From Sporichthyaceae bacterium (GTDB taxonomy: Bacteria; Actinomycetota; Actinomycetes; Sporichthyales; Sporichthyaceae), in assembly GCA_036493475.1 (NCBI GenBank), contig DASXPS010000021.1, positions 1 through 57,419 on the forward strand: a stretch of 57,419 nt of DNA. The letters are read 5' to 3'. Below, in pieces: positions 1 to 10,852 of the stretch. The notes below the pieces were generated by a model, which saw only the letters and a program-made list of their open reading frames with translations, was not told the origin of the DNA and made no database searches. Each line of letters starts with the position of its first letter. The stretch's first letter is position 1. Made by a program: the position numbers and the translations under genes.

Positions 1-480
1 GGACCGCGGACCTTCCGCCTGCTCGCCGCCGCGGTGCTGCTGCCGATCGGGCTATGGCTGCTGCTCCGTCGGCCCGCGCTGCTGCCACGTGAAACGGCGA
101 TGTCACCGCGTACCATCACCGGCCTGGCTCTGGTCGTGGGCCTCATCGGCGGCATCTACGGCATCGGTGGCGGTTCCATCCTGGGGCCGGTGCTGGTGGG
201 CAGCGGGATGTCGGTGGCCGTGGTCGCTCCCGCGGCGCTGGCCTCCACCTTCGTCACGTCGTGCGTCGGCGTCGGGACCTACGCGTTGCTGTCCCTCGGC
301 TCGAGCGACCACGTCGCGCCCGACTGGCCGCTCGGATTGCTGTGCGGGCTCGGCGGTTTGATCGGCGGCAACCTCGGTGCACGTCTGCAGCCACGTTTGC
401 CCGAGGCGACGCTGCGACGGCTACTGGGAACGCTCGCGGTCGCCCTGGCAGTTGCCTACCTGGTGCAGGCCGCCCGATAG
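1..480 (+). CDS. TSUP-family permease (TauE/SafE-like), 5' truncated by window edge
   Basis: The reading frame is open from base 1, so the true start lies outside the window; about 159 residues are visible. It is a strongly hydrophobic protein with alternating membrane segments and the glycine-rich stretch GLIGGIYGIGGGSILGP, typical of the TauE/SafE (TSUP) anion-exporter family, followed by a second glycine-rich segment (GLGGLIGGNLGARL). Family members export or import sulfite, sulfonates or other small anions across the inner membrane; the substrate cannot be read here. It ends in a TAG stop 55 bp before the convergent hydrolase gene and has no visible functional link to it. Confidence 0.8.
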   Translation, partial: GPRTFRLLAAAVLLPIGLWLLLRRPALLPRETAMSPRTITGLALVVGLIGGIYGIGGGSILGPVLVGSGMSVAVVAPAALASTFVTSCVGVGTYALLSLGSSDHVAPDWPLGLLCGLGGLIGGNLGARLQPRLPEATLRRLLGTLAVALAVAYLVQAAR

Positions 481-535
481 GCGCAGTGGACCTACGTGCA
501 CAGGGCGGCAAAGTGCCGGCCGCGAGTTGATCGCT

Positions 536-1417
536 TCAGTTTGATGGCTCGGGTGAGAGCAGGTCCTCCTCGAGGAACGCCCGAATCCGCGCGGCAATCA
601 CCGGCCAGTCGGGGCCGAGCCAGACGAAGTGGCTGGGGGCGTTGCTGACGATGAGTTCAGCGCGGCGGATCACGTCCGCGAAGGACTGCGAGTGGTGGAA
701 GGGAACGCCGCGGTCGGTGCGGGTGGCGATCACAAGTGTGGGTTGGTCGATTTGGGTGGTCACGTCCGGCGTGGGGCGCAGGTCGTTGCGGAACCCACGC
801 CCGGAGCGCATGTGCGCGAAAAGGGCGAGCAGCACGGCGCGGTCCTGCGCCGACAACGCGGTCGCGACCTCGCCACCCGGTCGGGTGGACAGCCGTCCCA
901 GCATCATCCGCAGCCCGGTGCCGGGTGCGACGCGGATGAGCCCGCGTACCGCTGCCCAGGTGAGGCGTTCGGTCCGGCCGGCGAACGCCAGGTGCGAGCC
1001 CAGGCGGGTACAGCGGTCCGGATAGGGCAGCCAGCTCACGGCGCTGATGAGGATCAAGCGCTCGACGAGGTCAGGATGGCGCGCCGCCATCGTCGCGGCG
1101 GTCGGCCCGCCCCCGGAAATACCCACGACGGCGGTGACCCGGTCGATGCCCAGCTGGGCACACAGCGCCCGGACCACGTCGGTACAGCCCTGCACCGATC
1201 TGCCGGTGGACAGCGGCGTGCGGCCGTAGCCCGGACGCGAGGGCACCAACACCGTGGCGCCGGCTTCGGCGAAGACCTCCTCGCCCAGTGCCAGCCCGGC
1301 CCGCACGTGCCCGCCGTGGAACACCAGCACGACCGCTTCACCGCGTCGTTCCAGCCGGTACTCGATCTGGCCGGTGGGCAGGCTCGCCACTGTCGTCGGA
1401 CGGAGGAGGTCGAGCAT
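536..1417 (-). CDS. alpha/beta hydrolase
   Basis: About 293 residues with the alpha/beta hydrolase layout: an oxyanion-side HGGH segment near the N-terminus, a GISGGG nucleophile elbow with the catalytic Ser, a late Asp (ATRTDRG) and a C-terminal His (APSHFVWLG). I chose the ATG at 1417 because a GGAGG lies about 10 nt upstream; a longer TTG-initiated form would start inside the operator at 1468. It is divergent from the TetR gene and shares its palindromic operator, so it is probably a target of that regulator. The substrate is unknown; it may act on the compound exported by the adjacent ABC system, which is inference. Confidence 0.85.
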   Translation of the reverse strand: MLDLLRPTTVASLPTGQIEYRLERRGEAVVLVFHGGHVRAGLALGEEVFAEAGATVLVPSRPGYGRTPLSTGRSVQGCTDVVRALCAQLGIDRVTAVVGISGGGPTAATMAARHPDLVERLILISAVSWLPYPDRCTRLGSHLAFAGRTERLTWAAVRGLIRVAPGTGLRMMLGRLSTRPGGEVATALSAQDRAVLLALFAHMRSGRGFRNDLRPTPDVTTQIDQPTLVIATRTDRGVPFHHSQSFADVIRRAELIVSNAPSHFVWLGPDWPVIAARIRAFLEEDLLSPEPSN

Positions 1418-1461
1418 CGGGACTGTGCCTCCGGTGGCCGGTGGCCGCAGGGGCGTGGCCG

Positions 1462-1490
1462 GGCACAATGTTAGTGGCTAACATTGTGCC
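1462..1490. promoter_or_regulatory. 29-bp perfect palindrome, operator of the divergent hydrolase/TetR pair
   Basis: Two 13-base arms (GGCACAATGTTAG and its exact reverse complement) flank the centre TGG. The right half contains TAACAT at 1479-1484, ending six bases before the GTG of the tetR gene. By symmetry a TAACAT faces the hydrolase on the minus strand (1473-1468). The sequence therefore looks like an operator that overlaps both divergent -10 elements, so one bound dimer could shut both promoters. Confidence 0.85.
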
Positions 1491-2063
1491 GTGACCACCG
1501 CATCCCCGGCCGGCGGGAAGCGCGAGCGGACCAGCGCCCGCCTGCTGCTCTGTGCCCTGGCGCTGTTCGAGTCCCAAGGCTTCGAGGAGACGACGGTCGC
1601 GCAGATCGCGGAGACGGCCGGGGTCGCGCCGATGACGTTCTTCCGCCACTTCGCCGCCAAGGCACAGGTGCTGCTGGACGATCCCTATGACCCGGTCATC
1701 GCCGCGTCGATAGCCCGCCAGCCGAGGCGGTTGCGCGCGTTGGCGCGAACCACGGCCGGGCTGCGCCAGGCCTGGGCGGAGTTGCCCGAGCCGATCAGCG
1801 AGATCCAGCGCAGGCGGGTCCGGGTCGTCGCGACCACGCCGTCGCTGTGGGGCGAGATGCTCGCCAGCAACGCCAGGACCGAGCAGTTGATCGTCGACCA
1901 ACTGGTGCGCGACGGCACGGACCGGCTCACCGCCCGGGCCGCGGCGGCGGCCACCCTGGCCGCGGTCGCCGCCGGGCTCGTCGAGTGGTCCCAGCAGGAC
2001 GACGGTTCCATCGGTGACGCGGTGACGCGCGCGCTGGGCGTGCTTGACGGCGCCGATGGCTGA
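1491..2063 (+). CDS. TetR-family transcriptional regulator
   Basis: 190 residues. The N-terminal helix-turn-helix reads FEETTVAQIAETAGVAPMTFFRHF, here shortened to its core TVAQIAETAGVA plus TFFRHF, a textbook TetR DNA-binding domain. The C-terminal helical half is the ligand-binding and dimer region, without recognisable ligand. GTG at 1491 is the only sensible start and it immediately follows the operator. A TAACAT -10 element six bases upstream predicts a leaderless mRNA. The gene overlaps the next ATPase gene by a few bases, so regulator and exporter are probably one operon, repressed by the regulator itself. Confidence 0.9.
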   Translation: MTTASPAGGKRERTSARLLLCALALFESQGFEETTVAQIAETAGVAPMTFFRHFAAKAQVLLDDPYDPVIAASIARQPRRLRALARTTAGLRQAWAELPEPISEIQRRRVRVVATTPSLWGEMLASNARTEQLIVDQLVRDGTDRLTARAAAAATLAAVAAGLVEWSQQDDGSIGDAVTRALGVLDGADG

Positions 2064-2778
2064 GTTGGGATGTCGCGAATTGAGCCGGGTCTTTCCGGGT
2101 GGCGCCGGGGTGCACAGCATCGACCTGCGGGTGGCGTCCAGGACCGTGCACGCCCTGGTCGGGCTCAACGGTGCGGGCAAGACGACGCTGCTGCGACTGC
2201 TGTTGGGCATGCTCCGACCGGACTCCGGCACCGTGGCGTTGAACGGCCGTGAGCTGAGCCGACTGCGACCGGCCGACTGGATGCAGGTGGGACACCTGGT
2301 CGGCGCGCCACTCGCCTACCCCGAGCTCGGGGTGCGGATGAACCTGGAGTTGGCGGCCCGGCTGGCCGGCGTCCGGCGAAGCGAGATCCCGGACGTGGTC
2401 GATGCCGCCCTGGACGAACTCGAGTTGGGGCCCTACGCCGACAAGCGGGTCGGCGTGCTCTCGCAGGGCAACCTGCAACGAGTCGGCCTCGCGGTCGCGT
2501 TGCAGCACTCGCCGCAGGTGATCGTGCTCGACGAACCGTCCAGCGCGCTCGATCCCTCCGGGGTCGTCCTGCTGCGCGAGTTGCTCCTGCGCCGGGTTGC
2601 CGCCGGAGCGGCCGTCCTGGTCTCGAGTCACCACCTCGACGAGGTCGCCCGGATCGCCGACGTGATCACTGTGGTGAACGGCGGCGAGGTGGTCGGCGAA
2701 CTCGAGCCCGGCAGCCCCGACATCGAGCGTGCCTTCTTCGCCCGGGTGCTCGCCCATGACGAGAGCAGGGCGCGATGA
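2056..2778 (+). CDS. ABC transporter ATP-binding protein (drug/antibiotic exporter type)
   Basis: About 240 residues forming one nucleotide-binding domain. Walker A is GLNGAGKTTLL, the signature is LSQGN, Walker B is VIVLDEPSSALD, and an H-loop follows (SSHHLDE). This belongs to the ABC-2 export group (NatA/CcmA/DrrA-like) and should power the membrane protein encoded next. I chose ATG 2056; a TTG at 2044 is the alternative. The start overlaps the end of tetR and its stop overlaps the permease start (ATGA), indicating translational coupling. Confidence 0.9.
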   Translation: MAELGCRELSRVFPGGAGVHSIDLRVASRTVHALVGLNGAGKTTLLRLLLGMLRPDSGTVALNGRELSRLRPADWMQVGHLVGAPLAYPELGVRMNLELAARLAGVRRSEIPDVVDAALDELELGPYADKRVGVLSQGNLQRVGLAVALQHSPQVIVLDEPSSALDPSGVVLLRELLLRRVAAGAAVLVSSHHLDEVARIADVITVVNGGEVVGELEPGSPDIERAFFARVLAHDESRAR

Positions 2779-3527
2779 CACCGGCGCTGTTCGTGGAGTA
2801 TCGCAAGGTCGCCTCCTCCGTCGTGGTGCGTTCCGCCACCGCGCTGCTGGTGCTCGGCATCGTCGGGATCTCGGCCTCCCTGAGCTTGGCGATTGCCCGA
2901 GGTGACGAGCAGGCGCGCGCCAAGCTCGGGCCCCTCGCCGACAAGCAGGGCTGGGATCAACTCACCGGGATGACCGCGATGATCAGCGCTCCCGCGGCGC
3001 TGCTCGGCTTCGGCACCGTGCTCAGCTGGATGATCGGACGCGAATTCGCGGACGGAACGATCTGCGGTTTGTTCGCGCTTCCGGTTTCCCGCCGTGCGCT
3101 CGCCACGGCGAAGCTCATCGTGTTCGGTTGCTGGACAGCTGCGGTCGCGGTCATCGTGGCCGTCTCGTGCGCCGCCCTCGGGTTGGCCCTCGGCTACGGC
3201 CTTCCTCAGGACGCAGACATCGCCGGATTGGTCCGACTCCTGGCGGTCGGACTACTCACCGGCCTGCTCGCCGCGCCGGCCGGCTGGGCGGCGACGCTCG
3301 GCCGCGGACTGCTCCCGGGAATCGCCACCACGGTCGTCATGATCGCGCTCGGCCAGATCTTGGTGGCGGCGGGCGTCGGGGCATGGTTCCCGGTCGCGGC
3401 CCCCGCACTCTGGGCGGTTTTCCCGGACGACGTCTCCGAGCTTCAGCTGACCCTGGTCCCGATCACCGCACTCGTCGTTGCCGCGATGACTGCCCGGGCC
3501 TGGCAGCAACTCCAGCTCGACAAATAA
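2775..3527 (+). CDS. ABC-2 type membrane permease
   Basis: 250 residues with about six hydrophobic segments, for example one near residues 20-40 and others in the middle and C-terminal parts, and a short cytoplasmic N-terminus. The segment WMIGREFADGTICGLFALPVSR resembles the ABC-2 permease loop that contacts the ATPase (core REFADGT). It is coupled to the ATPase by a 4-base overlap. Together they form a two-gene exporter under the TetR regulator, possibly for a hydrophobic toxic compound; the substrate is not evident. No terminator hairpin was recognised in the 190 bp that follow. Confidence 0.85.
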   Translation: MTPALFVEYRKVASSVVVRSATALLVLGIVGISASLSLAIARGDEQARAKLGPLADKQGWDQLTGMTAMISAPAALLGFGTVLSWMIGREFADGTICGLFALPVSRRALATAKLIVFGCWTAAVAVIVAVSCAALGLALGYGLPQDADIAGLVRLLAVGLLTGLLAAPAGWAATLGRGLLPGIATTVVMIALGQILVAAGVGAWFPVAAPALWAVFPDDVSELQLTLVPITALVVAAMTARAWQQLQLDK

Positions 3528-3707
3528 CGCCGAGAGGACACCCGCGGAATCCACGAGCGTCTACTGGTGGCGATGAGACGTAAAGCCGTGCCCGGGCGGC
3601 GAGGAATGAGACCGCAACTGAGACCGGACGACCGGCGCCTGCGGTCCGCCCGGCCGACCAGCCCTCTTTGTGTGGTGGGACCTGCTGGTATCGCCAATAG
3701 GACCGGG

Positions 3708-3717
3708 CTAAGCTTAG
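3708..3717. promoter_or_regulatory. 10-bp palindrome overlapping the toxin-antitoxin promoter
   Basis: CTAAGCTTAG is a perfect palindrome ending three bases before the antitoxin ATG. It contains TAAGCT (3709-3714), a plausible -10 hexamer six bases from the start codon, suggesting a leaderless transcript. The position fits autorepression by the Phd-like antitoxin. Confidence 0.5.
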
Positions 3718-3720
3718 TCT

Positions 3721-3960
3721 ATGCCGACGGTGAACATGCATGAGGCCAAGACGAATCTCTCCAAACTGGTGGAGCGAGCTGCAGCAGGCGAGGACATCGT
3801 GATTGCGCGGGCCGGGGTTCCGGTCGCCCGGCTGGTCCCGGTCCGGCATCACCAGCCCGTGACCCTGGGGCTGCTGCAGGGTCGTATCCGCATTGCGGCG
3901 GATTTCGACGCCCCGCTTCCCGACGACGTCCAGCGCGCCTTCGACGGCCTCGGCTCGTGA
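3721..3960 (+). CDS. type II antitoxin, Phd/YefM family
   Basis: 79 residues. The N-terminus MPTVNMHEAKTNLSKLVERA is the conserved Phd/YefM fold that binds DNA and dimerises, followed by a GEDIVIARAG segment and a C-terminal tail expected to wrap the toxin. Its stop overlaps the PIN gene start (GTGA), the usual arrangement for a co-translated pair. It probably neutralises the PIN RNase and represses its own promoter through the palindrome just upstream. Confidence 0.9.
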   Translation: MPTVNMHEAKTNLSKLVERAAAGEDIVIARAGVPVARLVPVRHHQPVTLGLLQGRIRIAADFDAPLPDDVQRAFDGLGS

Positions 3961-4334
3961 AGCTCCTGCTGGACACCCATGTCGTGCTGTGGGCCTGGGG
4001 CGATCCCGACCGAATAAGTGCGCCGGCCCGGCAGGCGATCCTCAACCCCGCCAACGCGAAAGTGGTGAGCGCAGCCAGCGCGTGGGAGGCGTCGGTGAAG
4101 TCCGCGGCGGGCCGCCTGAACCTGCCGGAGGATTTCGGCGACTCCCTGCGGGCGAGCGGCTTCGAGCCGTTGGCCATCACGGTCGAGGATGGGTTGGCTG
4201 CGGGCGCACTGCCACCGCACCACGGCGACCCTTTCGATCGCATGCTCGTCGCCCAGGCCCAGGGCGGTGGCTTCACCCTCGTCACCCGCGATGAACAACT
4301 CACGGCTTATGACGTGGCGATCCTGCGGGCTTAA
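3957..4334 (+). CDS. PIN-domain toxin (VapC-like RNase)
   Basis: 125 residues forming one PIN domain. It starts MKLLLDTHVVLWAW with the first active-site Asp, has an internal acidic residue (AWEASVK), and carries the late motif HHGDPFDRMLVAQA with further catalytic acids, then VTRDEQL. Family members cleave RNA, often tRNA or rRNA, using Mg2+ held by the acidic cluster. It starts at GTG 3957 within the end of the antitoxin gene. It ends 24 bp before the convergent tRNA-Ile. Confidence 0.9.
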   Translation: MKLLLDTHVVLWAWGDPDRISAPARQAILNPANAKVVSAASAWEASVKSAAGRLNLPEDFGDSLRASGFEPLAITVEDGLAAGALPPHHGDPFDRMLVAQAQGGGFTLVTRDEQLTAYDVAILRA

Positions 4335-4358
4335 GCGCGCCACACGCAATCAGCTGGG

Positions 4359-4433
4359 TGGGCCTAGATGGACTTGAACCATCGACCTCTTCCTTATCAG
4401 GGAAGCGCTCTAACCGAGCTGAGCTATAGGCCC
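4359..4433 (-). tRNA. ileT: tRNA-Ile (GAT anticodon)
   Basis: The minus strand folds into a complete cloverleaf of 75 nt including the discriminator A: acceptor GGGCCTA/TAGGCCC, D arm GCTC/GAGC, anticodon stem CTTCC/GGAAG with loop CTGATAA (anticodon GAT), and T arm GATGG-TTCAAGT-CCATC. CCA is not encoded. A TATGGT (4452-4447) sits 13-19 nt upstream and may be the -10 element. In many actinobacteria a tRNA-Ala follows this gene; here the PIN toxin gene occupies that place. Confidence 0.96.
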
Positions 4434-4492
4434 CGGGTGCGGCAGGACCATACCCCACCGCGCCGGCCGGGCCGAAATCGCCCGGAACGTCG

Positions 4493-4526
4493 AACGGGCC
4501 CCGACGCTTTCGCGCAGGGGCCCGTT
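4493..4526 (-). terminator. hairpin downstream of the DUF3566 gene
   Basis: A ten-base perfect stem (AACGGGCCCC at 4493-4502 with GGGGCCCGTT at 4517-4526) has a 14-base loop that itself contains GCGAAAGC. It starts 22 bases beyond the DUF3566 stop. There is no long U run, as is common in high-GC genomes. It likely ends the gyrB-gyrA-DUF3566 transcript. Confidence 0.7.
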
Positions 4527-4547
4527 TATCCGCCGACCGGAGGGTCG

Positions 4548-5396
4548 TTACTCCTCTTCGGCCAGGGTGACCTCGACGCCACCGACCATGTCGGTGGACA
4601 GGTTGTACAGGTAGGCGCCCAGGGTGGTCAACGCGGTGATCATGATCGTGTCGACCAGCGCCACGATCGTCGCCATGCCCATGACGCGGGGCAGTGAGAA
4701 GAACGCGACGACGTCGAACCCCTTGGAGTTCTGGTTACCGCTGACGTCGCTGACGGTGCTCGCCACGGTGGAGAAGAAGCCCATGAAGTCCAGGGCCAGC
4801 CACAGCAGGCCGATCGCCACCAGCAGCACGATGCCCAGCGCCACGGAGAACAGGAAGGAAACCTTCATCACCGACCACGGGTCGATGTTGACGATCTTCA
4901 GCCGGGCCCGGCGCACCCGCGGCCCACCGCGGCCGGTGTCGGCGCCGCGCGCGCGGCCCAGCCGCGACTTGGGCACCGGTGCGTCGCTGCTCACCGGCTT
5001 GGCCGGGGCGGGCACGGTCATCCGCTCCGGCATGACCGGCGCGTCCATCGGCCTGGTCTCGAACCTCGGCTCGGGCCGGGTCATCGGCGCGGTCTCGGCG
5101 AACGTGACCGCCTCCGCCTCCTCGGCCTCTGCCTTCTCGGCGTTGGGCTTACGGCCCCACCGTGCCTTCTTGGGTGCGGCCTCGGCGTCCGCCGTCTCGG
5201 CGGACGACTCCGACGCGGCCGTGACGTCGGCAACCGGCTGAGCGCTGCGCGATGCCGCGTAGTCACTCACGCTGTCCGCCACCACGATCGCCACCGCGGC
5301 ACCCGAGTCGTCGGCGTTCGGCTCCCCCGAGCCGTCGCCGACCTTTCCCAACCCGAAGGCGCGGCCGAATCCCCCGCGCATCTTCTCGTCAGCCAC
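4548..5396 (-). CDS. DUF3566 membrane protein, downstream of gyrA
   Basis: 282 residues. The N-terminal half is a long low-complexity region rich in Ala, Glu and Pro, probably disordered and cytoplasmic. The C-terminal third is the conserved DUF3566 domain, with two membrane segments (around VALGIVLLVAIGLLWLAL and in MATIVALVDTIMITALTTL). The family sits next to gyrA across Actinobacteria; its role is not established and may concern the cell envelope. It begins at GTG 5396; a GAGGAG formed by the end of gyrA acts as Shine-Dalgarno, so the two are translationally linked. Confidence 0.88.
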   Translation of the reverse strand: MADEKMRGGFGRAFGLGKVGDGSGEPNADDSGAAVAIVVADSVSDYAASRSAQPVADVTAASESSAETADAEAAPKKARWGRKPNAEKAEAEEAEAVTFAETAPMTRPEPRFETRPMDAPVMPERMTVPAPAKPVSSDAPVPKSRLGRARGADTGRGGPRVRRARLKIVNIDPWSVMKVSFLFSVALGIVLLVAIGLLWLALDFMGFFSTVASTVSDVSGNQNSKGFDVVAFFSLPRVMGMATIVALVDTIMITALTTLGAYLYNLSTDMVGGVEVTLAEEE

Positions 5397-5402
5397 CGCT
5401 TG

Positions 5403-8012
<2,610 letters not shown>

Positions 8013-10017
8013 TGCGCTGGATGAAGTTGCGGCGGGACTCGACGTCCTCGCCCATCAGCACGCTGAACAACTCATCGGCCATCGCCGCCTCGTCCAGAGT
8101 GACCTGGAGCAGCACCCGAGTGCCCGGGTCCATGGTGGTGTCCCACAGTTCCTTGGCCGGCATCTCACCCAGACCCTTGAACCGCTGGATGCCGTCGTCC
8201 TTGGGGATCTTCCGGCCGGCCTGCACGCCAGCGGCGAGCAGTGCGTCGCGCTCCCGGTCGGAGTAGGCGTACTCCACGTTGTCCTTACCGCCGGGCCATT
8301 TCAGCTTGTACAACGGCGGTTGGGCGAGATAGACGTATCCCCCTTCGACCAACGGCTTCATGAACCGGAACAGCAGGGTGAGCAGCAGCGTGCGGATGTG
8401 CTGACCGTCGACGTCGGCGTCGGCCATCAGGATGATTTTGTGGTACCGCAGTTTGAGTACGTCGAACTCATCGTGGATGCCGGTGCCCAGCGCGGTGATG
8501 ATCGCCTGCACCTCGGTGTTCTGCAGCACCCGGTCGATGCGCGACTTCTCGACGTTGAGGATCTTGCCGCGGATCGGCAGGATCGCCTGGGTCATCGGGT
8601 CGCGGCCACCGACCGCGGAGCCACCGGCCGAGTCACCCTCGACGATGAAGACCTCGCAGCGCTCCGGCTCATTGGACTGACAGTCCCTCAGTTTGCCGGG
8701 CATTCCGCCGCCGGTCAGCAAACCCTTGCGGTTACGGGCCAGATCCCGGGCCTTGCGCGCCGCGATCCGCGCGCTGGCCGCATCGATCGACTTGCGCGCA
8801 ATCTGCTGGCCCTCTTTGGGATTCTCCTCGAACCAGCGGCCCAGACGTTCGTTGAGGATCGTCTGCACGAAGGTGCGCGCCTCCGTGTTGCCCAGCTTGG
8901 TCTTGGTCTGCCCCTCGAACTGAGGCTCACTCAGTTTGACCGACACGATCGCGGTCAGGCCCTCGCGAATGTCCTCGCCGGTGAGGTTCGCGTCCTTCTC
9001 CTTGAGCAGGTTCCACTGCCGACCGAACTTGTTCACCAGGGAGGTCAGCGAGGATCGGAAGCCCTCCTCGTGGGTGCCGCCCTCGTGGGTGTTGATGGTG
9101 TTCGCGAAGGTGTACACCGACTCGTTGAATGAGTGGTTCCACTGCATCGCGATCTCCACCGCGATGTGCCGATCGGTGTCCTCGGCCTCGAAGGACAGGA
9201 TCGTCGGGTGCGAGGGCGTCTTGGATTCGTTGAGGTGGCGGACGTAGTCGACGATGCCGCCGTCATAGCAATAGGTGAACGAAAGCGGCGCCCCGGTCTC
9301 GGGGTCGGCGTGTTCGGCACGTTCGTCGGTCAGCGTGATGGTCAGGCCCTTGTTGAGGAAGGCCATTTCCTCCAGGCGTCGACGCAAGGTCTCGAAGTCG
9401 TAGTCGGTGGTCTCGAAGATCTCCGGGTCCGGCCAGAAGGTGACCACGGTTCCGGTGGCATCGGTTGCCTCGCCCCGGGCGAGCGCGGCCGTCGGGGCGC
9501 CGCCGGAGTACGTCTGCCGCCACACGTAACCGTCGCGGCAGATCTCCACATCCAGCCGGATGGACAGCGCGTTGACCACCGAGACGCCCACGCCGTGCAG
9601 ACCACCGGAGACCGCATACCCGCCGCCGCCGAACTTGCCGCCCGCGTGCAGCGTGGTCAGCACCACCTCAACCGCGGGGCGCTTCTCCGCCGGGTGCTCG
9701 TCGACCGGGATCCCGCGGCCGTTGTCCACCACGCGCACCGCGCCGTCGGCCAGGATTGTCACTTCGACGGTGTCGCAGTAGCCGGCCAGCGCCTCGTCCA
9801 CCGCGTTGTCCACGACCTCGTAGACCAGGTGGTGCAGGCCCCGCTCGCCGGTGGACCCGATGTACATGCCGGGTCGCTTGCGAACGGCCTCCAACCCCTC
9901 CAGCACGGTGATCGCGCTGGCGTCGTAGGAATGTCCAACTGCGGGCTTGCCATTGTTCGAAGGTTCGGCGGCCTGTTCCGGCATGACCGCCAGACGCTCC
10001 GCGATCTCTTCGCTCAC

Positions 10018-10336
10018 GTAACCCCTAAATAACCCGTTCGACTCGCCGAACGGCGGGTCACGTCGTCAATTCTACTGGTTCTCGGGCAGGCGACCCGGCC
10101 TTCCGGGCCTCAAAACGGCGCCGAGCCGCGATCACCCCCCGTCCACGTGTCCCCCCACACGGGTGACGGTCTACCTGCCCATTGTGGCGTGGGCCACAGT
10201 TGTCCCCGGGGAACTATCCCCATCTGTGGAAAACCCTGTGGACAACGCCCCTGGTCGAGGCTGACGTCATCCGCGTCGACCACCTGAGGCCCCGAATTGT
10301 GGCCAAGGAGGATGACATCAGCGTTGGCCACCGGGC
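10018..10336 (-). promoter_or_regulatory. gyrB upstream spacer with DnaA-box-like sites
   Basis: This 319-bp gene-free stretch separates the DUF721 gene from gyrB. It holds a perfect inverted DnaA box TGTGGACAA (10237-10245), a one-mismatch copy TGTGGAAAA (10225-10233) and a weaker TTGTCCCCG (10200-10208), all within 46 bases. Nearer gyrB lie the candidate -10 TAGAAT (10074-10069) and a 7-bp-stem hairpin (10034-10053). DnaA could regulate gyrB here or the sites could be an accessory origin part; both are inference. Confidence 0.6.
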
Positions 10337-10852
10337 TCAGCCGTAGGTGTCCCGCGGGCCACGCCCGTCGCGTGCCCGCAGCGGCCCGTAATTCCACGAC
10401 GGGGCGTCCGGGCCGCGCACATCGAGTCGGGTGACGCTGCCGTGCCCGAGTTCGACGTTCAACCGCCGCACGATGTCCGCGGACATCAACCGCAGCTGGG
10501 TGGCCCAGGCGGTGGATGCGGCCCGCACGGTGAGCACGCCGTCGGCGAATGCCAGCGGTTCGGTGTGCGCCGCCACGTCCGCCCCGACGATCGCCGACCA
10601 CCGGTCCAACACACCGACCGCGGCCGCGGGCAGCTGCCAGCCGCGCTCGGTGACCAGCCGATCGAGCGTCGCGCCGAACAACAGCGGATCCCGGTCGGCG
10701 GACTCGCGTGCTTCGCGCACCGGCCGGAGCCGGCGACGCGCGCCGCCGGCCGCGCGGGCCTGCTGCTGCGCCCGGGCCAGCGCCGCCCGGGCCAGGTCCA
10801 CCCCGGGCGCCGGGTCCTCGCGCGGGCCGGGCGCCTCGGTGTCATCCGACAC
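10337..10852 (-). CDS. DUF721 / DciA-like protein
   Basis: 171 residues. An Arg- and Ala-rich N-terminal third precedes the DUF721 domain, which runs from about residue 45 with the pattern [22 protein letters not shown] shortened to [16 protein letters not shown] and then [17 protein letters not shown]. DciA proteins are considered replicative-helicase loaders or operators in bacteria lacking DnaC/DnaI, which suits the location between recF and gyrB and the intein-split dnaB elsewhere in the window. The start overlaps the end of recF by 11 bases, so it is co-translated with recF. Confidence 0.88.
   Translation of the reverse strand: MSDDTEAPGPREDPAPGVDLARAALARAQQQARAAGGARRRLRPVREARESADRDPLLFGATLDRLVTERGWQLPAAAVGVLDRWSAIVGADVAAHTEPLAFADGVLTVRAASTAWATQLRLMSADIVRRLNVELGHGSVTRLDVRGPDAPSWNYGPLRARDGRGPRDTYG

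Noticed and set aside
83-97. parS-like sequence (CCACGTGAAACG)
   Set aside because: Only the right half of the palindrome matches; the left half differs at several key bases, and it lies within the permease gene.
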